Part shown: positions 39,457 through 47,782 of the stretch, one piece after another | How the letters are laid out: each line of letters begins with the position of its first letter | Position numbering within the stretch: the stretch's first letter is position 1 | Source of the DNA: Streptomyces sp. NBC_01235 | Lineage (GTDB): Bacteria > Actinomycetota > Actinomycetes > Streptomycetales > Streptomycetaceae | Assembly: GCF_035989285.1 (NCBI RefSeq) | Contig: NZ_CP108513.1 | Coordinates: 5,394,001-5,458,000 of the forward strand | Reading direction: 5' to 3' | Length of the DNA stretch: 64,000 nucleotides | Position numbers and translations under genes: made by a program | The notes under the pieces: generated by a model | Databases searched by the model: none | Seen by the model: only the letters and a program-made list of their open reading frames with translations | What the model was told of the DNA's origin: nothing

Positions 39457-41259
39457 CTACTGCACGATCGTGATCCGGTTCGCGACCGGCGGGGCGATCG
39501 GGGCCGTGGCCGAGGAGCCGGCCGTGAGGTACTGCTCCAGGGCCGTCAGGTCGTCGGTGCCGACGAGGTCGCCCGTGCCCTGGCCCAGGGTGGTGAAGCC
39601 GTCGCCGCCGCCCGCGAGGAAGCTGTTCGTCGAGACGCGGTAGGTCGCGGCCGGGTCGATCGCCGCGCCGTTCAGCCTGATCGAGTCCGTGACGACGCGG
39701 TCGGCGCCGCTCTTCGTCAGGTCCAGCGTGTACGTCAGGTTGGCGGACGGCTGCAGGATCTTCGGCGCGCTCGCGTTCGTGCCGCTCACCTGCTCCTTGA
39801 GCACCTGGATCAGCTGGGCGCCGGTGAAGTTCTGCAGGTTCACGGTGTTGGAGAACGGCTGCACGGTGAAGCCCTCGGCGTAGGTGACCACGCCGTCGCC
39901 CTCACTGCCCTTGGCCGCGTAGGTGAGGCCGGCCCGGACGCCGCCCGGGTTCATCAGCGCGAGGTCCGTCTCCGCGTCGAGCTTCTTGCCGTACCAGAGC
40001 TGGGCGTCCGCGATCAGGTCGCCCATGGGGGACTCGGTGCCCGTGTTGGGGACGTCCGCGGATATGTAGCCGATCGCGCGGTTGCCGATCGGCGCCGCCA
40101 TGGTGTTCCACTTGGTGATCAGCTCGGTCATGTCGGGCGCCTTGGCGACGGTCCGGGTGACCACGTGGTTCGCCGACTTGACGGCCGTACGGGCGATGTC
40201 ACCGGTGAAGCGGTCGTACGTCAGCGTGGTGTCCGTGTACAGACGGCCGAAGGACGCGGCCGAGGTCACCGTGCGCGGCTTGCCCGAGGGGTCCGGGATC
40301 GTGCAGGCGTACGCGGCGTGCGTGTGGCCGGTGACGAGCGCGTCCACCGCAGGCGTGACGTTCTTCGCGATGTCGACGATCGGGCCGGAGATGCCGGCGC
40401 CGGCGCTCGGGGAGTCGCAGTTGTAGTTGTACGCGCCCGAGGCCGGCAGGCCGCCCTCGTGGATGAGCGCCACGATCGACTTCACGCCCTGCTTCTGCAG
40501 CACCTTGGCGTACTTGTTGATCGTCTCGACCTCGTCCTTGAACTTCAGGCCCTTGACTCCCTCGGCGGAGACGACACCGGGGGTGTCCTCCAGCGTCACG
40601 CCGATGAAGCCGATCTTGACGTCCTTCTTCTTCCACACCCAGTACGGCGCGAGGATCGGCTTGCCGGTCTTCTCGCTGAGCACGTTGGCGGCCAGGTACG
40701 GGAAGTCGGCGCCCTTGAACTTCTTGTCCGTGTAGCAGCCGGCCGTCGGGTGGCAGCCGCCGTTCTGCAGACGGGCCAGTTCCTTGGCGCCCTCGTCGAA
40801 CTCGTGGTTGCCGACGCTCGTGACGTCCAGGTCGAGCTTGTTCAGCGCCTCGATGGTGGGCTCGTCGTGGAAGAGGCCCGAGATCAGCGGGGAGGCGCCG
40901 ACCATGTCGCCGCCGGCCGCGGTGATCGAGTACGCGTTGCTCTTGCGGGCCTCGCGCAGGTGGGTCGCGAGGTACTCGACACCGCCCGCGTCGATCGTCT
41001 TCGTCGTGCCGTCCGCCTGCAGTTCGGTGACCCGGCCGGAGGAGCCGGACGGGGGCTCCAGGTTGCCGTGCAGGTCGTTGAAGGACAGCAGCTGCACGTC
41101 CTGGTAGCGGCTCGGCAGCGGCTTGCCGTGCTTGCTGTCGTGTGCGTCCGCCGGGAGCGCGGCGGCCAGGGCGCCTGCGGTGGCGAGCGTGGCGGCGGTG
41201 GCGAGCAGGCGGTACGTACGACGTCTGCGGCCGGGGTTCGGCTGGGATGTGGCTGGCAT
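39457..41259 (-). CDS. Secreted 5'-nucleotidase / metallophosphatase (UshA-like)
   Basis: This 600-residue exported enzyme releases phosphate from nucleotides outside the cell. A signal peptide ends near 'ALPADAHDS' (about 38). The metallophosphatase domain (about 50-330) has the metal-ligand motifs 'LLSFNDLHGNLEP', 'GGDMVGASPL', 'VGNHEFDEG' and 'VTGHTHAAY'. The C-terminal nucleotide-binding domain (about 370-580) has 'ALMNPGGVRAGL' and 'NSFLAGGGDGF'. Homologues in Streptomyces are induced by phosphate starvation. A pair of 11-base-spaced direct repeats just upstream of the start may reflect such control. Confidence 0.92.
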   Translation of the reverse strand: MPATSQPNPGRRRRTYRLLATAATLATAGALAAALPADAHDSKHGKPLPSRYQDVQLLSFNDLHGNLEPPSGSSGRVTELQADGTTKTIDAGGVEYLATHLREARKSNAYSITAAGGDMVGASPLISGLFHDEPTIEALNKLDLDVTSVGNHEFDEGAKELARLQNGGCHPTAGCYTDKKFKGADFPYLAANVLSEKTGKPILAPYWVWKKKDVKIGFIGVTLEDTPGVVSAEGVKGLKFKDEVETINKYAKVLQKQGVKSIVALIHEGGLPASGAYNYNCDSPSAGAGISGPIVDIAKNVTPAVDALVTGHTHAAYACTIPDPSGKPRTVTSAASFGRLYTDTTLTYDRFTGDIARTAVKSANHVVTRTVAKAPDMTELITKWNTMAAPIGNRAIGYISADVPNTGTESPMGDLIADAQLWYGKKLDAETDLALMNPGGVRAGLTYAAKGSEGDGVVTYAEGFTVQPFSNTVNLQNFTGAQLIQVLKEQVSGTNASAPKILQPSANLTYTLDLTKSGADRVVTDSIRLNGAAIDPAATYRVSTNSFLAGGGDGFTTLGQGTGDLVGTDDLTALEQYLTAGSSATAPIAPPVANRITIVQ

Positions 41260-41281
41260 GCGCCCCCCTGTGAATCGGCTG

Positions 41282-41302
41282 AGGTAAGTGGCAGGTAAGT
41301 GG
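41282..41302 (-). promoter_or_regulatory. Direct repeat with 11-bp period upstream of the 5'-nucleotidase
   Basis: AGGTAAGTGG (41282-41291) repeats at 41293-41302 (CCACTTACCT twice, read towards the gene), 23 bases before the start codon. The 11-base period equals that of PhoP-binding direct repeats, but the sequence only weakly resembles GTTCACC. PhoP binding is a guess. Confidence 0.4.
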
Positions 41303-41428
41303 CCCCGTTCGGGCGCAGCCTAGAGTCAACGCGCGTAGCGCGACAGGGGGTTCAGGGTTACATCCTGGTTTCCCTTTGCCCTCTCCTTTGCCGCCACTTT
41401 GCGGCGCACTCCCCTTACCCTCGTACGC

Positions 41429-42355
41429 ATGACCAGCGACGACACCGCACGGAACCCCGGCTCCCGAGCCATCGAGACCCACTCCGAGCTCGCCCCCGAA
41501 CAGACCGAGGCCGTCCTCGACCTGCTCGCGGAGGCCGCCCGGACGGACGGCCAGCAGGCGGTGTCCGAACAGGGCCGGCTACAGCTGCGCGGAGGCCCCC
41601 GCGAGGGCGTCTCCCACCTGGTCCTCACCCTCGGCGGCGAACTCGTCGGCTACGCCCAGTTGGAGGACACCGACCCGGTCGAGGCGCCCGCCGCCGAGCT
41701 GGTCGTCCACCCCTCCCACCGCGGCCACGGGCACGGGCGGGCGCTCGGCTCCGCCCTGCTCGCCGCCTCCGGCAAGCGACTTCGCGTGTGGGCCCACGGC
41801 GGCCACTCCGCCGCCCGGCACCTCGCCCAGGTCCTGGGCCTGTCGCTGTTCCGCGAACTGCGCCAGATGCGGCGGACGCTGACCGACCTCGAGCTGCCCG
41901 AGCCGGTGCTGCCCGAGGGCGTGACCGTCCGTACCTTCGTGCCCGGGCAGGACGACTCCGCCTGGCTCGCCGTCAACGCCGCCTCCTTCGCCCACCATCC
42001 CGAGCAGGGCTCCCTCACCCAGCGCGACCTCGACGACCGCAAGTCCCAGTCCTGGTTCGACCCCGCCGGCTTCTTCCTCGCCTTCCGCGGTGAGCGGCTC
42101 ATCGGCTTCCACTGGACGAAGGTCCACGCCGAGGAGCAGCTCGGCGAGGTGTACGTCCTCGGCGTCGCCCCCGGTGTGCAGGGGGGCGGCCTCGGCAAGG
42201 CCCTCACCACGATCGGCCTGCGGCATCTCGCGGCGCAGGGGTTGCCCACGGCGATGCTGTATGTCGATGCCGACAACAAGGCGGCGGTGTCGGTGTACGA
42301 GAGGCTGGGGTTCGCCACGTACGAGACGGACTTGATGTACCGGACGGAGACGTGA
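41429..42355 (+). CDS. mshD: Mycothiol synthase
   Basis: MshD acetylates the cysteinyl amine of Cys-GlcN-Ins in the last step of mycothiol synthesis. The 308-residue protein has two GNAT domains, as expected: the first has 'VVHPSHRGHGHGRALGSALL' (about 90-110) and the second the active acetyl-CoA loop 'VLGVAPGVQGGGLGKALTTIGL' (about 243-264), followed by 'LYVDADNKAAVSVYERLGF'. ATG 41429 is chosen over the upstream frame. TACCCT lies 13 bases before the ATG and there is no RBS, so it is probably leaderless. It works with the mycothiol-dependent enzymes typical of this genus. Confidence 0.92.
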   Translation: MTSDDTARNPGSRAIETHSELAPEQTEAVLDLLAEAARTDGQQAVSEQGRLQLRGGPREGVSHLVLTLGGELVGYAQLEDTDPVEAPAAELVVHPSHRGHGHGRALGSALLAASGKRLRVWAHGGHSAARHLAQVLGLSLFRELRQMRRTLTDLELPEPVLPEGVTVRTFVPGQDDSAWLAVNAASFAHHPEQGSLTQRDLDDRKSQSWFDPAGFFLAFRGERLIGFHWTKVHAEEQLGEVYVLGVAPGVQGGGLGKALTTIGLRHLAAQGLPTAMLYVDADNKAAVSVYERLGFATYETDLMYRTET

Positions 42356-42407
42356 GTCGACCGCACCGGAGTTCGTTGTTCGGTGGCCGGAGTCTGGGTT
42401 GCCGTCC

Positions 42408-42427
42408 CTGGGGGCTGCCGCCCCCAG
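42408..42427. terminator. Hairpin between convergent genes
   Basis: CTGGGGGC (42408-42415) pairs with GCCCCCAG (42420-42427). A second small hairpin (CCCCC-AGA-GGGGG, near 42467-42479) follows. These G+C-rich inverted repeats are common at the ends of Streptomyces genes and could stop transcription from mshD and from the convergent membrane protein gene. Confidence 0.6.
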
Positions 42428-42523
42428 ACCCCCGCTGTCGGCCCCTGAAGGGCCTCGTCCTCAAACTCCCCCAGAGGGGGTACCCCCTGGCGGCCTGAGT
42501 TGTCCTGACCGGCGCGCGAGATG

Positions 42524-43207
42524 TCACCCCAGACGGGGGGACATACCCCAGCTCCCCTTCAGCGGCTCCGGTGTCCCTATCGCGCTCAGCGTCACCGTCG
42601 CCCCCAGCACCACCGCCCATCTCACCTGCGTCGCCACCCAGTAGGGGTCGTGGGGTGTTCCCAGCAGGCCCCATTTGTTGGGGACCAGTAGGGTCACGCC
42701 GGCCGCGACGCCCAGCCAGATCGCCGTGCCCCTGCCCACTTCCGGCGCCTCCGTGAAGCGGACGGCGATCGTCGCGAGGGCGAGGGCGGCGCAGACCATG
42801 CCCGCTGCTTCGAGTGTGGCCGGGCCGAGTGCGGGACGGGCCGGGGCCGGTATGAGGAGCAGGGCCGTCGCCCACCACAGGACCGTCAGCGGGGCCACGA
42901 GGGCCAGGCGCAGGACGGTTCGCTGCGCACGGCCCACCGGTGTCGCCGCGGTCGTGTTCCGGGCGGGGTCGTCCAGGAGGAAGGCCAGGCCCAGTGCGCC
43001 GGTGAGTGCGGTGAGGCGCAGGACCAGCCGGCCCAGGTCTGCGTCCGGTGCGTGGTCCGGCAGACGTACCGTGGCCGCCGACAGCAGGCCCAGGGCGCCG
43101 GCCGTGGTCAGCGCCGGCCAGGGGAGGCTGTGCCACAACGGCGGCAGCAGGGACCGGAGCAACGTCGCCGGGAGCCTCTTCGTCTCCGCTTCCGCTACTC
43201 CCCTCAC
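42524..43207 (-). CDS. Polytopic membrane protein of the ECF-linked ABC operon
   Basis: This protein of about 227 residues has about six hydrophobic helices ('ALTTAGALGLLSAATVRL', 'LALVAPLTVLWWATALLLI', 'ATLEAAGMVCAALALATIAV') and no catalytic motif. GTG 43207 is chosen because GGGGAG lies 5 bases upstream; GTG 43213 is an alternative. It is the last gene of an operon with an ABC ATPase and permease and probably supplies a membrane subunit. The start region carries three copies of a 15-bp repeat. Confidence 0.7.
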   Translation of the reverse strand: MRGVAEAETKRLPATLLRSLLPPLWHSLPWPALTTAGALGLLSAATVRLPDHAPDADLGRLVLRLTALTGALGLAFLLDDPARNTTAATPVGRAQRTVLRLALVAPLTVLWWATALLLIPAPARPALGPATLEAAGMVCAALALATIAVRFTEAPEVGRGTAIWLGVAAGVTLLVPNKWGLLGTPHDPYWVATQVRWAVVLGATVTLSAIGTPEPLKGSWGMSPRLG

Positions 43208-43217
43208 GTTCACTCCC

Positions 43218-43262
43218 CGCCCTTCTGCTCCTCGCCCTTCTGCTCCCCGCCCTTCTACTCCT
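43218..43262 (-). repeat. Triple 15-bp repeat containing Shine-Dalgarno-like motifs
   Basis: CGCCCTTCTGCTCCT, CGCCCTTCTGCTCCC and CGCCCTTCTACTCCT follow one another without gaps. On the coding (minus) strand each reads (A/G)GGAG(C/T)AGAAGGGCG, so each copy holds a GGAG core. The tract spans the end of the permease gene and the start region of the next gene. Confidence 0.9.
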
Positions 43263-44808
43263 CGCACTTCACCGTCTCCTTCTCCTTCGGCGCCTCGACG
43301 CCGAGCAGCTTCGCGGCCTGGGCGACCGTCGTCTTCGCGGACGTCAGTTCTGCCCAATGGGCCTTGACCCGGGCGGTCGTCTCGGCGCGCGGGCGGGCCA
43401 GGAGTTCGCGGACCACCGTCGTCTGCGCCGCCGTCATGCTCAGTCCGTTCGTCGGGGCCAGGACCTGGTCCGAGCCGGTGGTGGTGTCGTTCAACCGCAC
43501 GTTCTGGAAGGTGGCCATCGGAGTGGGGTCGGCGCCCAGGACCAGCCACATGATGGTCACCGCGCGGGCGTCGCACACCTCCTGGAGCGTCACCTCCTCC
43601 GAGCCTCCGACCAGGACCGCGGCGGCACCGACCGCGAACTCGGGGACGCGGTTGCCGCCCCAGCGCGTGCCGACCGTCACCTCGCCCGGGGTGGAGGACG
43701 GGTCCAGGGCGGCGTCGACCTCCTCTCCGTCATAGATGCGCTGGCGGATCGTCAGGCGCGCCTCCGCCGCCTTGCCTCCCGCAAGGGACTGGACTCGGTG
43801 GACGACCTCGGCCCAGTCGGCCCGCACTCCGTTCCACTCGGGGAACGAGCAGTACGTCGAGCCGTCGTACGTCGTGCACGACTGGACCTTCTGGGGCGTC
43901 TCCGACGCCGTCTTGCGCGCCGCTTCCAGGGCCGCCGTGTTGCGCGGGATCTGGCCGATCACGCCGGCCGCGGTGGCCGCGAGGGCGAGGACGGTCGCCG
44001 CCTTGACGGCCCGGGTCCGGCCGCCGGAGAGCAGCAGTGCCGCGCAGGCCAGCAGGACGCACAACGCCGTCACGTACAGCGCGTGCCAGCCGGCGGGGCG
44101 GCCGAGGAGGTCGGCGGGGACCGGGTCGCCGCCACTGGTGTCGAAGAAGAGGATCGGGGAGAGCCAGCCCTCCCACTTGCCCTCGAAGCCGATCAGGCCG
44201 GAGGCAAGGACCACCAGCAGGTACACGGCGATGACGAACAGTATGGGGACGAAGGTGGAGGGCAGCAGGCGGGCCAGCAGCACGCCCGTGATGCCCGCCA
44301 GCAGGACACTCAGGGGGCCGACGGCCAGTTCCCCCAGCGAGCCGTGGCCGATCGCGCCGGGCTTCAGCGCCTCCCGGGTGAACTCGGCCCCGACGACCAG
44401 CGCGGTGAGCGCCGCGTACGGGATCACCGACAGCACATGGGCGAGGGTGCGCCGCCAGGGTTCCATGGCCAGGACGTCGAACTGCTGGACCGTGGCGTGC
44501 TTGCGCGAACGCAGCGCGGCCGCGTTGGTGCAGATGAGCAGGGCGACGGCGAAGAGCAGCGGTGCCGCCTGCGTTCGGCGGTCGACCGTGTTGAGGACGG
44601 GGAAGTCGTCCATGCCGTCCCTGCTCATCAGGCGCAGGGCGACGAAGCCGACGTAGAGCGCGAAGAAGAACAGCACCGGGACCTGCTGGAGCAGCTCGCG
44701 GGTCTCGAAGCGGGCGAGGGCGAGGACGGCTCCGGCGCGACGGCCCTCGTGCGGGGGATCGGTGAGCGTGGGGGCGGCTTCCGTGATCGTCGGGGTCGTG
44801 GTGCTCAT
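43255..44808 (-). CDS. ABC transporter permease with large extracytoplasmic domain
   Basis: This 517-residue ABC-2-type membrane protein has about six to seven helices in its first 300 residues ('VLFFFALYVGFVALRLM', 'VFVPILFVIAVYLLVVLASG'-like) and a large soluble region near 300-420 with several cysteines ('QSCTTYDGSTYCSFPEW'), ending 'KEKETVKCEE'. ATG overlaps the stop of the ATPase gene by 4 bases, showing tight coupling. Together with the ATPase and the ECF sigma/anti-sigma genes upstream it forms a regulated transporter, perhaps for antimicrobial peptides or envelope components. Confidence 0.82.
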   Translation of the reverse strand: MSTTTPTITEAAPTLTDPPHEGRRAGAVLALARFETRELLQQVPVLFFFALYVGFVALRLMSRDGMDDFPVLNTVDRRTQAAPLLFAVALLICTNAAALRSRKHATVQQFDVLAMEPWRRTLAHVLSVIPYAALTALVVGAEFTREALKPGAIGHGSLGELAVGPLSVLLAGITGVLLARLLPSTFVPILFVIAVYLLVVLASGLIGFEGKWEGWLSPILFFDTSGGDPVPADLLGRPAGWHALYVTALCVLLACAALLLSGGRTRAVKAATVLALAATAAGVIGQIPRNTAALEAARKTASETPQKVQSCTTYDGSTYCSFPEWNGVRADWAEVVHRVQSLAGGKAAEARLTIRQRIYDGEEVDAALDPSSTPGEVTVGTRWGGNRVPEFAVGAAAVLVGGSEEVTLQEVCDARAVTIMWLVLGADPTPMATFQNVRLNDTTTGSDQVLAPTNGLSMTAAQTTVVRELLARPRAETTARVKAHWAELTSAKTTVAQAAKLLGVEAPKEKETVKCEE

Positions 44809-45686
44809 GCGGACACCTCCGCGTTCTCGCCGTCGAGGGCGAGCAGATAGCCGTCCTCCAGGGTGGGTTCGAGGAGGTCGGCGCCCGTCGGCGGGTCGCC
44901 GATGTTGCGGAAGCTGCCGGTGCCGGTGCGCCAGCCGGCCAGGGCGTTCGGGTCGCGTTGTGTGCTGCTCCAGACCCGCCCGGCCGCGCGGGCGGTCAGG
45001 TCGGCCGGGGTGCCCTCGAAGCGGACGCGGCCGCCGGCCAGGACCACGACGCGGTGGCAGAGCATCGCCACGTCCTCCGTCTGGTGGGTGGACAGCAGCA
45101 CCGTACGGCCCTCGCCCGCCTGGGCGATCAACTCTCGGAAGCGCATGCGCTGTTCGGGGTCGAGGCCGACGGTCGGCTCGTCCAGCACGAGGAAGCCGGG
45201 GTCGCCGACGAGCGCGGCGGCCAGGGCGACGCGCTGCCGCATGCCGCCGGACAGCCGCTTGATGCGCTTGCCGCGCACTTCCGACAGGTCGACGGCCTCC
45301 AGCACACGCCGCACCTCACGCAGCCGGGCGGCGCGGTCGGTCAGCTCCTTCAGGATCGCCACGTAGTCGACGAACTCGAAGGCCGTGAACTCCGGGTGGA
45401 ATCCAGGGGTTTGGGGGAGGTAGCCGAGGGTGCGGCGCAGGGCGAGGCGGCCGGTGGCGGTGCCCGGGTCATGGCCGAGGGCCGTGAATCCGCCCCCGTC
45501 GGGCGGCACGGCCGTGGCCAGCACACGCAACAGCGTGGTCTTTCCGGCGCCGTTCGGGCCCAGCAGCCCGGTGACGCCACGGGTCAGCCGCAGCGAGACC
45601 CCGTCGAGGGCACGGGTGCCGCCGAAGCGCAGGGAGAGATCGGTGGCCGTCACGGTGGTGGGGCCAGGGGTGGAGGCCGTGGTCAT
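44805..45686 (-). CDS. ABC transporter ATP-binding protein
   Basis: This 293-residue ATPase has Walker A 'LLGPNGAGKTTLLRVLA', Q-loop 'LPQTPGF', signature 'RLSGGMRQRVALAAAL', Walker B 'FLVLDEPTVGLD' and H-loop 'LLSTHQTED'. The type is that of ABC-2 exporters. It overlaps the permease by 4 bases. A membrane anti-sigma factor and an ECF sigma factor lie just upstream on the same strand. Confidence 0.92.
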   Translation of the reverse strand: MTTASTPGPTTVTATDLSLRFGGTRALDGVSLRLTRGVTGLLGPNGAGKTTLLRVLATAVPPDGGGFTALGHDPGTATGRLALRRTLGYLPQTPGFHPEFTAFEFVDYVAILKELTDRAARLREVRRVLEAVDLSEVRGKRIKRLSGGMRQRVALAAALVGDPGFLVLDEPTVGLDPEQRMRFRELIAQAGEGRTVLLSTHQTEDVAMLCHRVVVLAGGRVRFEGTPADLTARAAGRVWSSTQRDPNALAGWRTGTGSFRNIGDPPTGADLLEPTLEDGYLLALDGENAEVSA

Positions 45687-45768
45687 GTGGAGCTCCTGGA
45701 AGTCAGGTCGGCGGGCGGGGCCGGGGAGGGGCGGCCGGGGACGGGGACCGCGGGGACGGGTGGCCGGG

Positions 45769-46611
45769 TCATCCGGTCCCGCCCTCCGGGAAGCCGCCCA
45801 TCGGTCGCGCGTCGAAGCGGTCCCGGGCCTGGTAGAGCAGCAGGGCGGCGAGGGCCGCCACCGCCGCAGCGGCAGACTGGCCCGCCGCCGTGAAGGGGGC
45901 GAGTGTGTCGTGCGTGGGCGTCCGGGCAGCTGCCACCGCCAGCAGCGTCACCCATGCGCCGCCGACCAGGGCGGGCGCGACGACCGGGCCCAGCCGGGCG
46001 GTCAGCGCGAGGCCCGTCGCGGTGAGGGCGAGCGCGGGCAGCAGCCAGGTCAGGGCCAGCAGCCCGTACCCCGGAAGGGCCAGCGTGGCCAGGCCGTCGA
46101 ACACCAGGCCCGCGGTGAGCACCGCGACCGTACGGATCATCAGCAGCCGGAAGCCGTGCAGCGGGGCGACGACCGCCATCTCGTACGTCGGGTCGAGGGA
46201 CGGGCCGTACGACAGGGCGACCCCGGCGAGCGGGAGCAGCGGGGCGAGCGCGAGGAACAACGCCGGCTGGTCCGCCACGCGCACCGCCAGCACCGTCATG
46301 ACCAGCAGGAACAGCACCGACAGCAGCCAGGAGCGGCGCAGTACCGGCGTCGCCGCGAGCAGCCGCGCGGTGTGGTCGGCCACGCCGAGCCGCACCAGCA
46401 GCCGTTCGAGCAGGCCCGGCCGCGGCGCGTCCAGCTCGGCGTCCAGCCGCTCCCAGCCGGTGTCCAGCGCGACCGGGTCGGTGGCACCCGCGAGCCGGGC
46501 GCGGCACTGCGCGCAGCCGGTCAGGTGGGTGTCGGCGGACCACAGCAGGGGCGGCGCCAACTCGCCGTGCGCGTAGGCCCGCAGGTCCTCTTCCGCCACG
46601 TGCCACGTCAT
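45769..46611 (-). CDS. Membrane anti-sigma factor with zinc-finger domain
   Basis: This 280-residue protein has an N-terminal anti-sigma zinc finger (ZAS/zf-HC2; 'HLTGCAQCRARL' near 30-41, H-x3-C-x2-C) and then about six membrane helices from residue 90. Zinc-finger anti-sigma factors hold ECF sigma factors inactive until a signal acts. The upstream neighbour is an ECF sigma factor, which fits. GGAGG precedes the ATG. The polytopic membrane part is larger than in RsrA-type proteins and may sense the envelope or interact with the ABC transporter encoded next. Confidence 0.8.
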   Translation of the reverse strand: MTWHVAEEDLRAYAHGELAPPLLWSADTHLTGCAQCRARLAGATDPVALDTGWERLDAELDAPRPGLLERLLVRLGVADHTARLLAATPVLRRSWLLSVLFLLVMTVLAVRVADQPALFLALAPLLPLAGVALSYGPSLDPTYEMAVVAPLHGFRLLMIRTVAVLTAGLVFDGLATLALPGYGLLALTWLLPALALTATGLALTARLGPVVAPALVGGAWVTLLAVAAARTPTHDTLAPFTAAGQSAAAAVAALAALLLYQARDRFDARPMGGFPEGGTG

Positions 46612-46678
46612 GCCGAGTCCTCCTTCGACTGCTCGTCGCCCACGCGAGCGCGCGAGCCCACTCCGCACACGTACCGCC

Positions 46679-47230
46679 TCATGCCAGCGCCTCCCGCAGT
46701 TGCTTGCGGGCACGCTGGGCCCGCGTCTTGACGGTGCCGGGCGGGATGCCGAGCAGAACGGCCGCCTCCCGGGTGGTGAGCCCGTCGATGACGGTCGCCT
46801 GCAGAACGGCCCGCAGCTCCGGCGAGAGCCGGACGAGGGCCCCGGCGAGGTCTCCGTGCTCCACCCCCGCGAGCACGCGTTCCTCCGCCGAGGCCTCGTC
46901 GCGGTGTCGCAGGCGGGACAGGGCCTGGCGCAGCCGGCCGCGCGCCCCGTCGCCGCGCACGGCGTCGACCAGGCGTCGCGCGCCGATGCGCCACAGCCAT
47001 CCGGCGGCGTCGCCGGAGGGGCTCTCCTCGCGGTAGCGGGCGGTGCCCCGCCACACCGCGAGGAACGTCTCCTGAACGACGTCGTCGACTATCCCGGCGT
47101 CGGCGCAGCGGCCGCGCAGGCGCGCGGTCAGCCACGGTGCGTACCGCCGGTACAGCTCCTCGAAGGCGTGACGGTCCCGGTCCGCCGCGATGGCCCGCAG
47201 CAGCTCCCCGTCGCTTCTCGTTTCGCTCAC
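46679..47230 (-). CDS. ECF-type RNA polymerase sigma factor
   Basis: This 183-residue ECF sigma factor has region 2 ('HAFEELYRRYAPWLTARL', 'VDDVVQETFLAVWRG') and region 4 ('LRAVLQATVIDGLTTREAAVLLGIPPGTVKTRAQRARKQL'). Regions 1 and 3 are missing, as in all ECF sigmas. It is first in the operon sigma / anti-sigma / ABC ATPase / permease / membrane protein and probably activates its own operon when the anti-sigma releases it. It diverges from the YtrA-type repressor gene. Confidence 0.92.
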   Translation of the reverse strand: MSETRSDGELLRAIAADRDRHAFEELYRRYAPWLTARLRGRCADAGIVDDVVQETFLAVWRGTARYREESPSGDAAGWLWRIGARRLVDAVRGDGARGRLRQALSRLRHRDEASAEERVLAGVEHGDLAGALVRLSPELRAVLQATVIDGLTTREAAVLLGIPPGTVKTRAQRARKQLREALA

Positions 47231-47306
47231 AACCCCTCATCGGACGAGCCCCGCCGATCGGTTCACGGTTCGCCGCGCGATTTTTTCTTGACTTGCGCAC
47301 CACCTT

Positions 47307-47346
47307 CAACCACCCTTTCACTACTCAATTAGTGAAAGGGTGGTTG
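47307..47346. promoter_or_regulatory. Perfect 17-bp inverted repeat, YtrA-type operator
   Basis: The left arm runs 47307-47323 and the right arm 47330-47346, exactly complementary, around CTCAAT; the core is CCTTTCACTA...TAGTGAAAGG. It ends 4 bases before the GTG of the GntR/YtrA-type gene. Such a site directly over the start should allow tight autorepression of the repressor-ABC operon. Confidence 0.85.
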
Positions 47347-47350
47347 CCCA

Positions 47351-47782
47351 GTGGTCGAATACCGCATCGACCGGCACAGCGGCGTCGCCACCTACGTCCA
47401 GATCGTCCAGCAGACCAAACAGGCCCTGCGCCTGGGGATGTTGCAGGCCGGCGACAAACTGCCCACCGCACGCGAGGTCGTCGAGGCGACCGCCATCAAC
47501 CCGAACACGGTGCTGAAGGCGTACCGCGAGCTGGAGCGCGACGGGCTGGTGGAGGCCCGGCGCGGCCTCGGCACCTTCGTGCGGCGCGGGCTGAGCACCG
47601 CCCCGGCCGACTCCCCTCTGCGCACCGAACTGGACGGCTGGGCGGTCCGGGCCCGGGAGGCCGGACTGGACCGCGACGACGTGGCCGCGCTCTTCACCGC
47701 CGTACTCGACGAACACTTCGCCGTACCCGACCCCCTCGCCGCCCGCGTAGAGCGAGAGCACCTCCAGGGAGACCCCTCATGA
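47351..47782 (+). CDS. YtrA-subfamily GntR repressor
   Basis: This 143-residue GntR protein has only the winged helix (about 8-75, 'VQIVQQTKQALRLGMLQAGD', 'LPTAREVVEATAINPNTVLKAYRELERDGL') and a short helical tail. That size and the link to ABC-2 genes define the YtrA subfamily, whose members repress their own ABC transporter operons until cell-wall-active compounds appear. A perfect 17-bp inverted repeat lies just before the GTG start. The stop overlaps the ATPase gene (ATGA). Confidence 0.9.
   Translation: MVEYRIDRHSGVATYVQIVQQTKQALRLGMLQAGDKLPTAREVVEATAINPNTVLKAYRELERDGLVEARRGLGTFVRRGLSTAPADSPLRTELDGWAVRAREAGLDRDDVAALFTAVLDEHFAVPDPLAARVEREHLQGDPS

Noticed and set aside
42356..42523. Insertion-sequence end in the mshD downstream region
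   Set aside because: The G+C-rich inverted repeats here are the common Streptomyces gene-end type; no transposase remnant or target duplication is seen.
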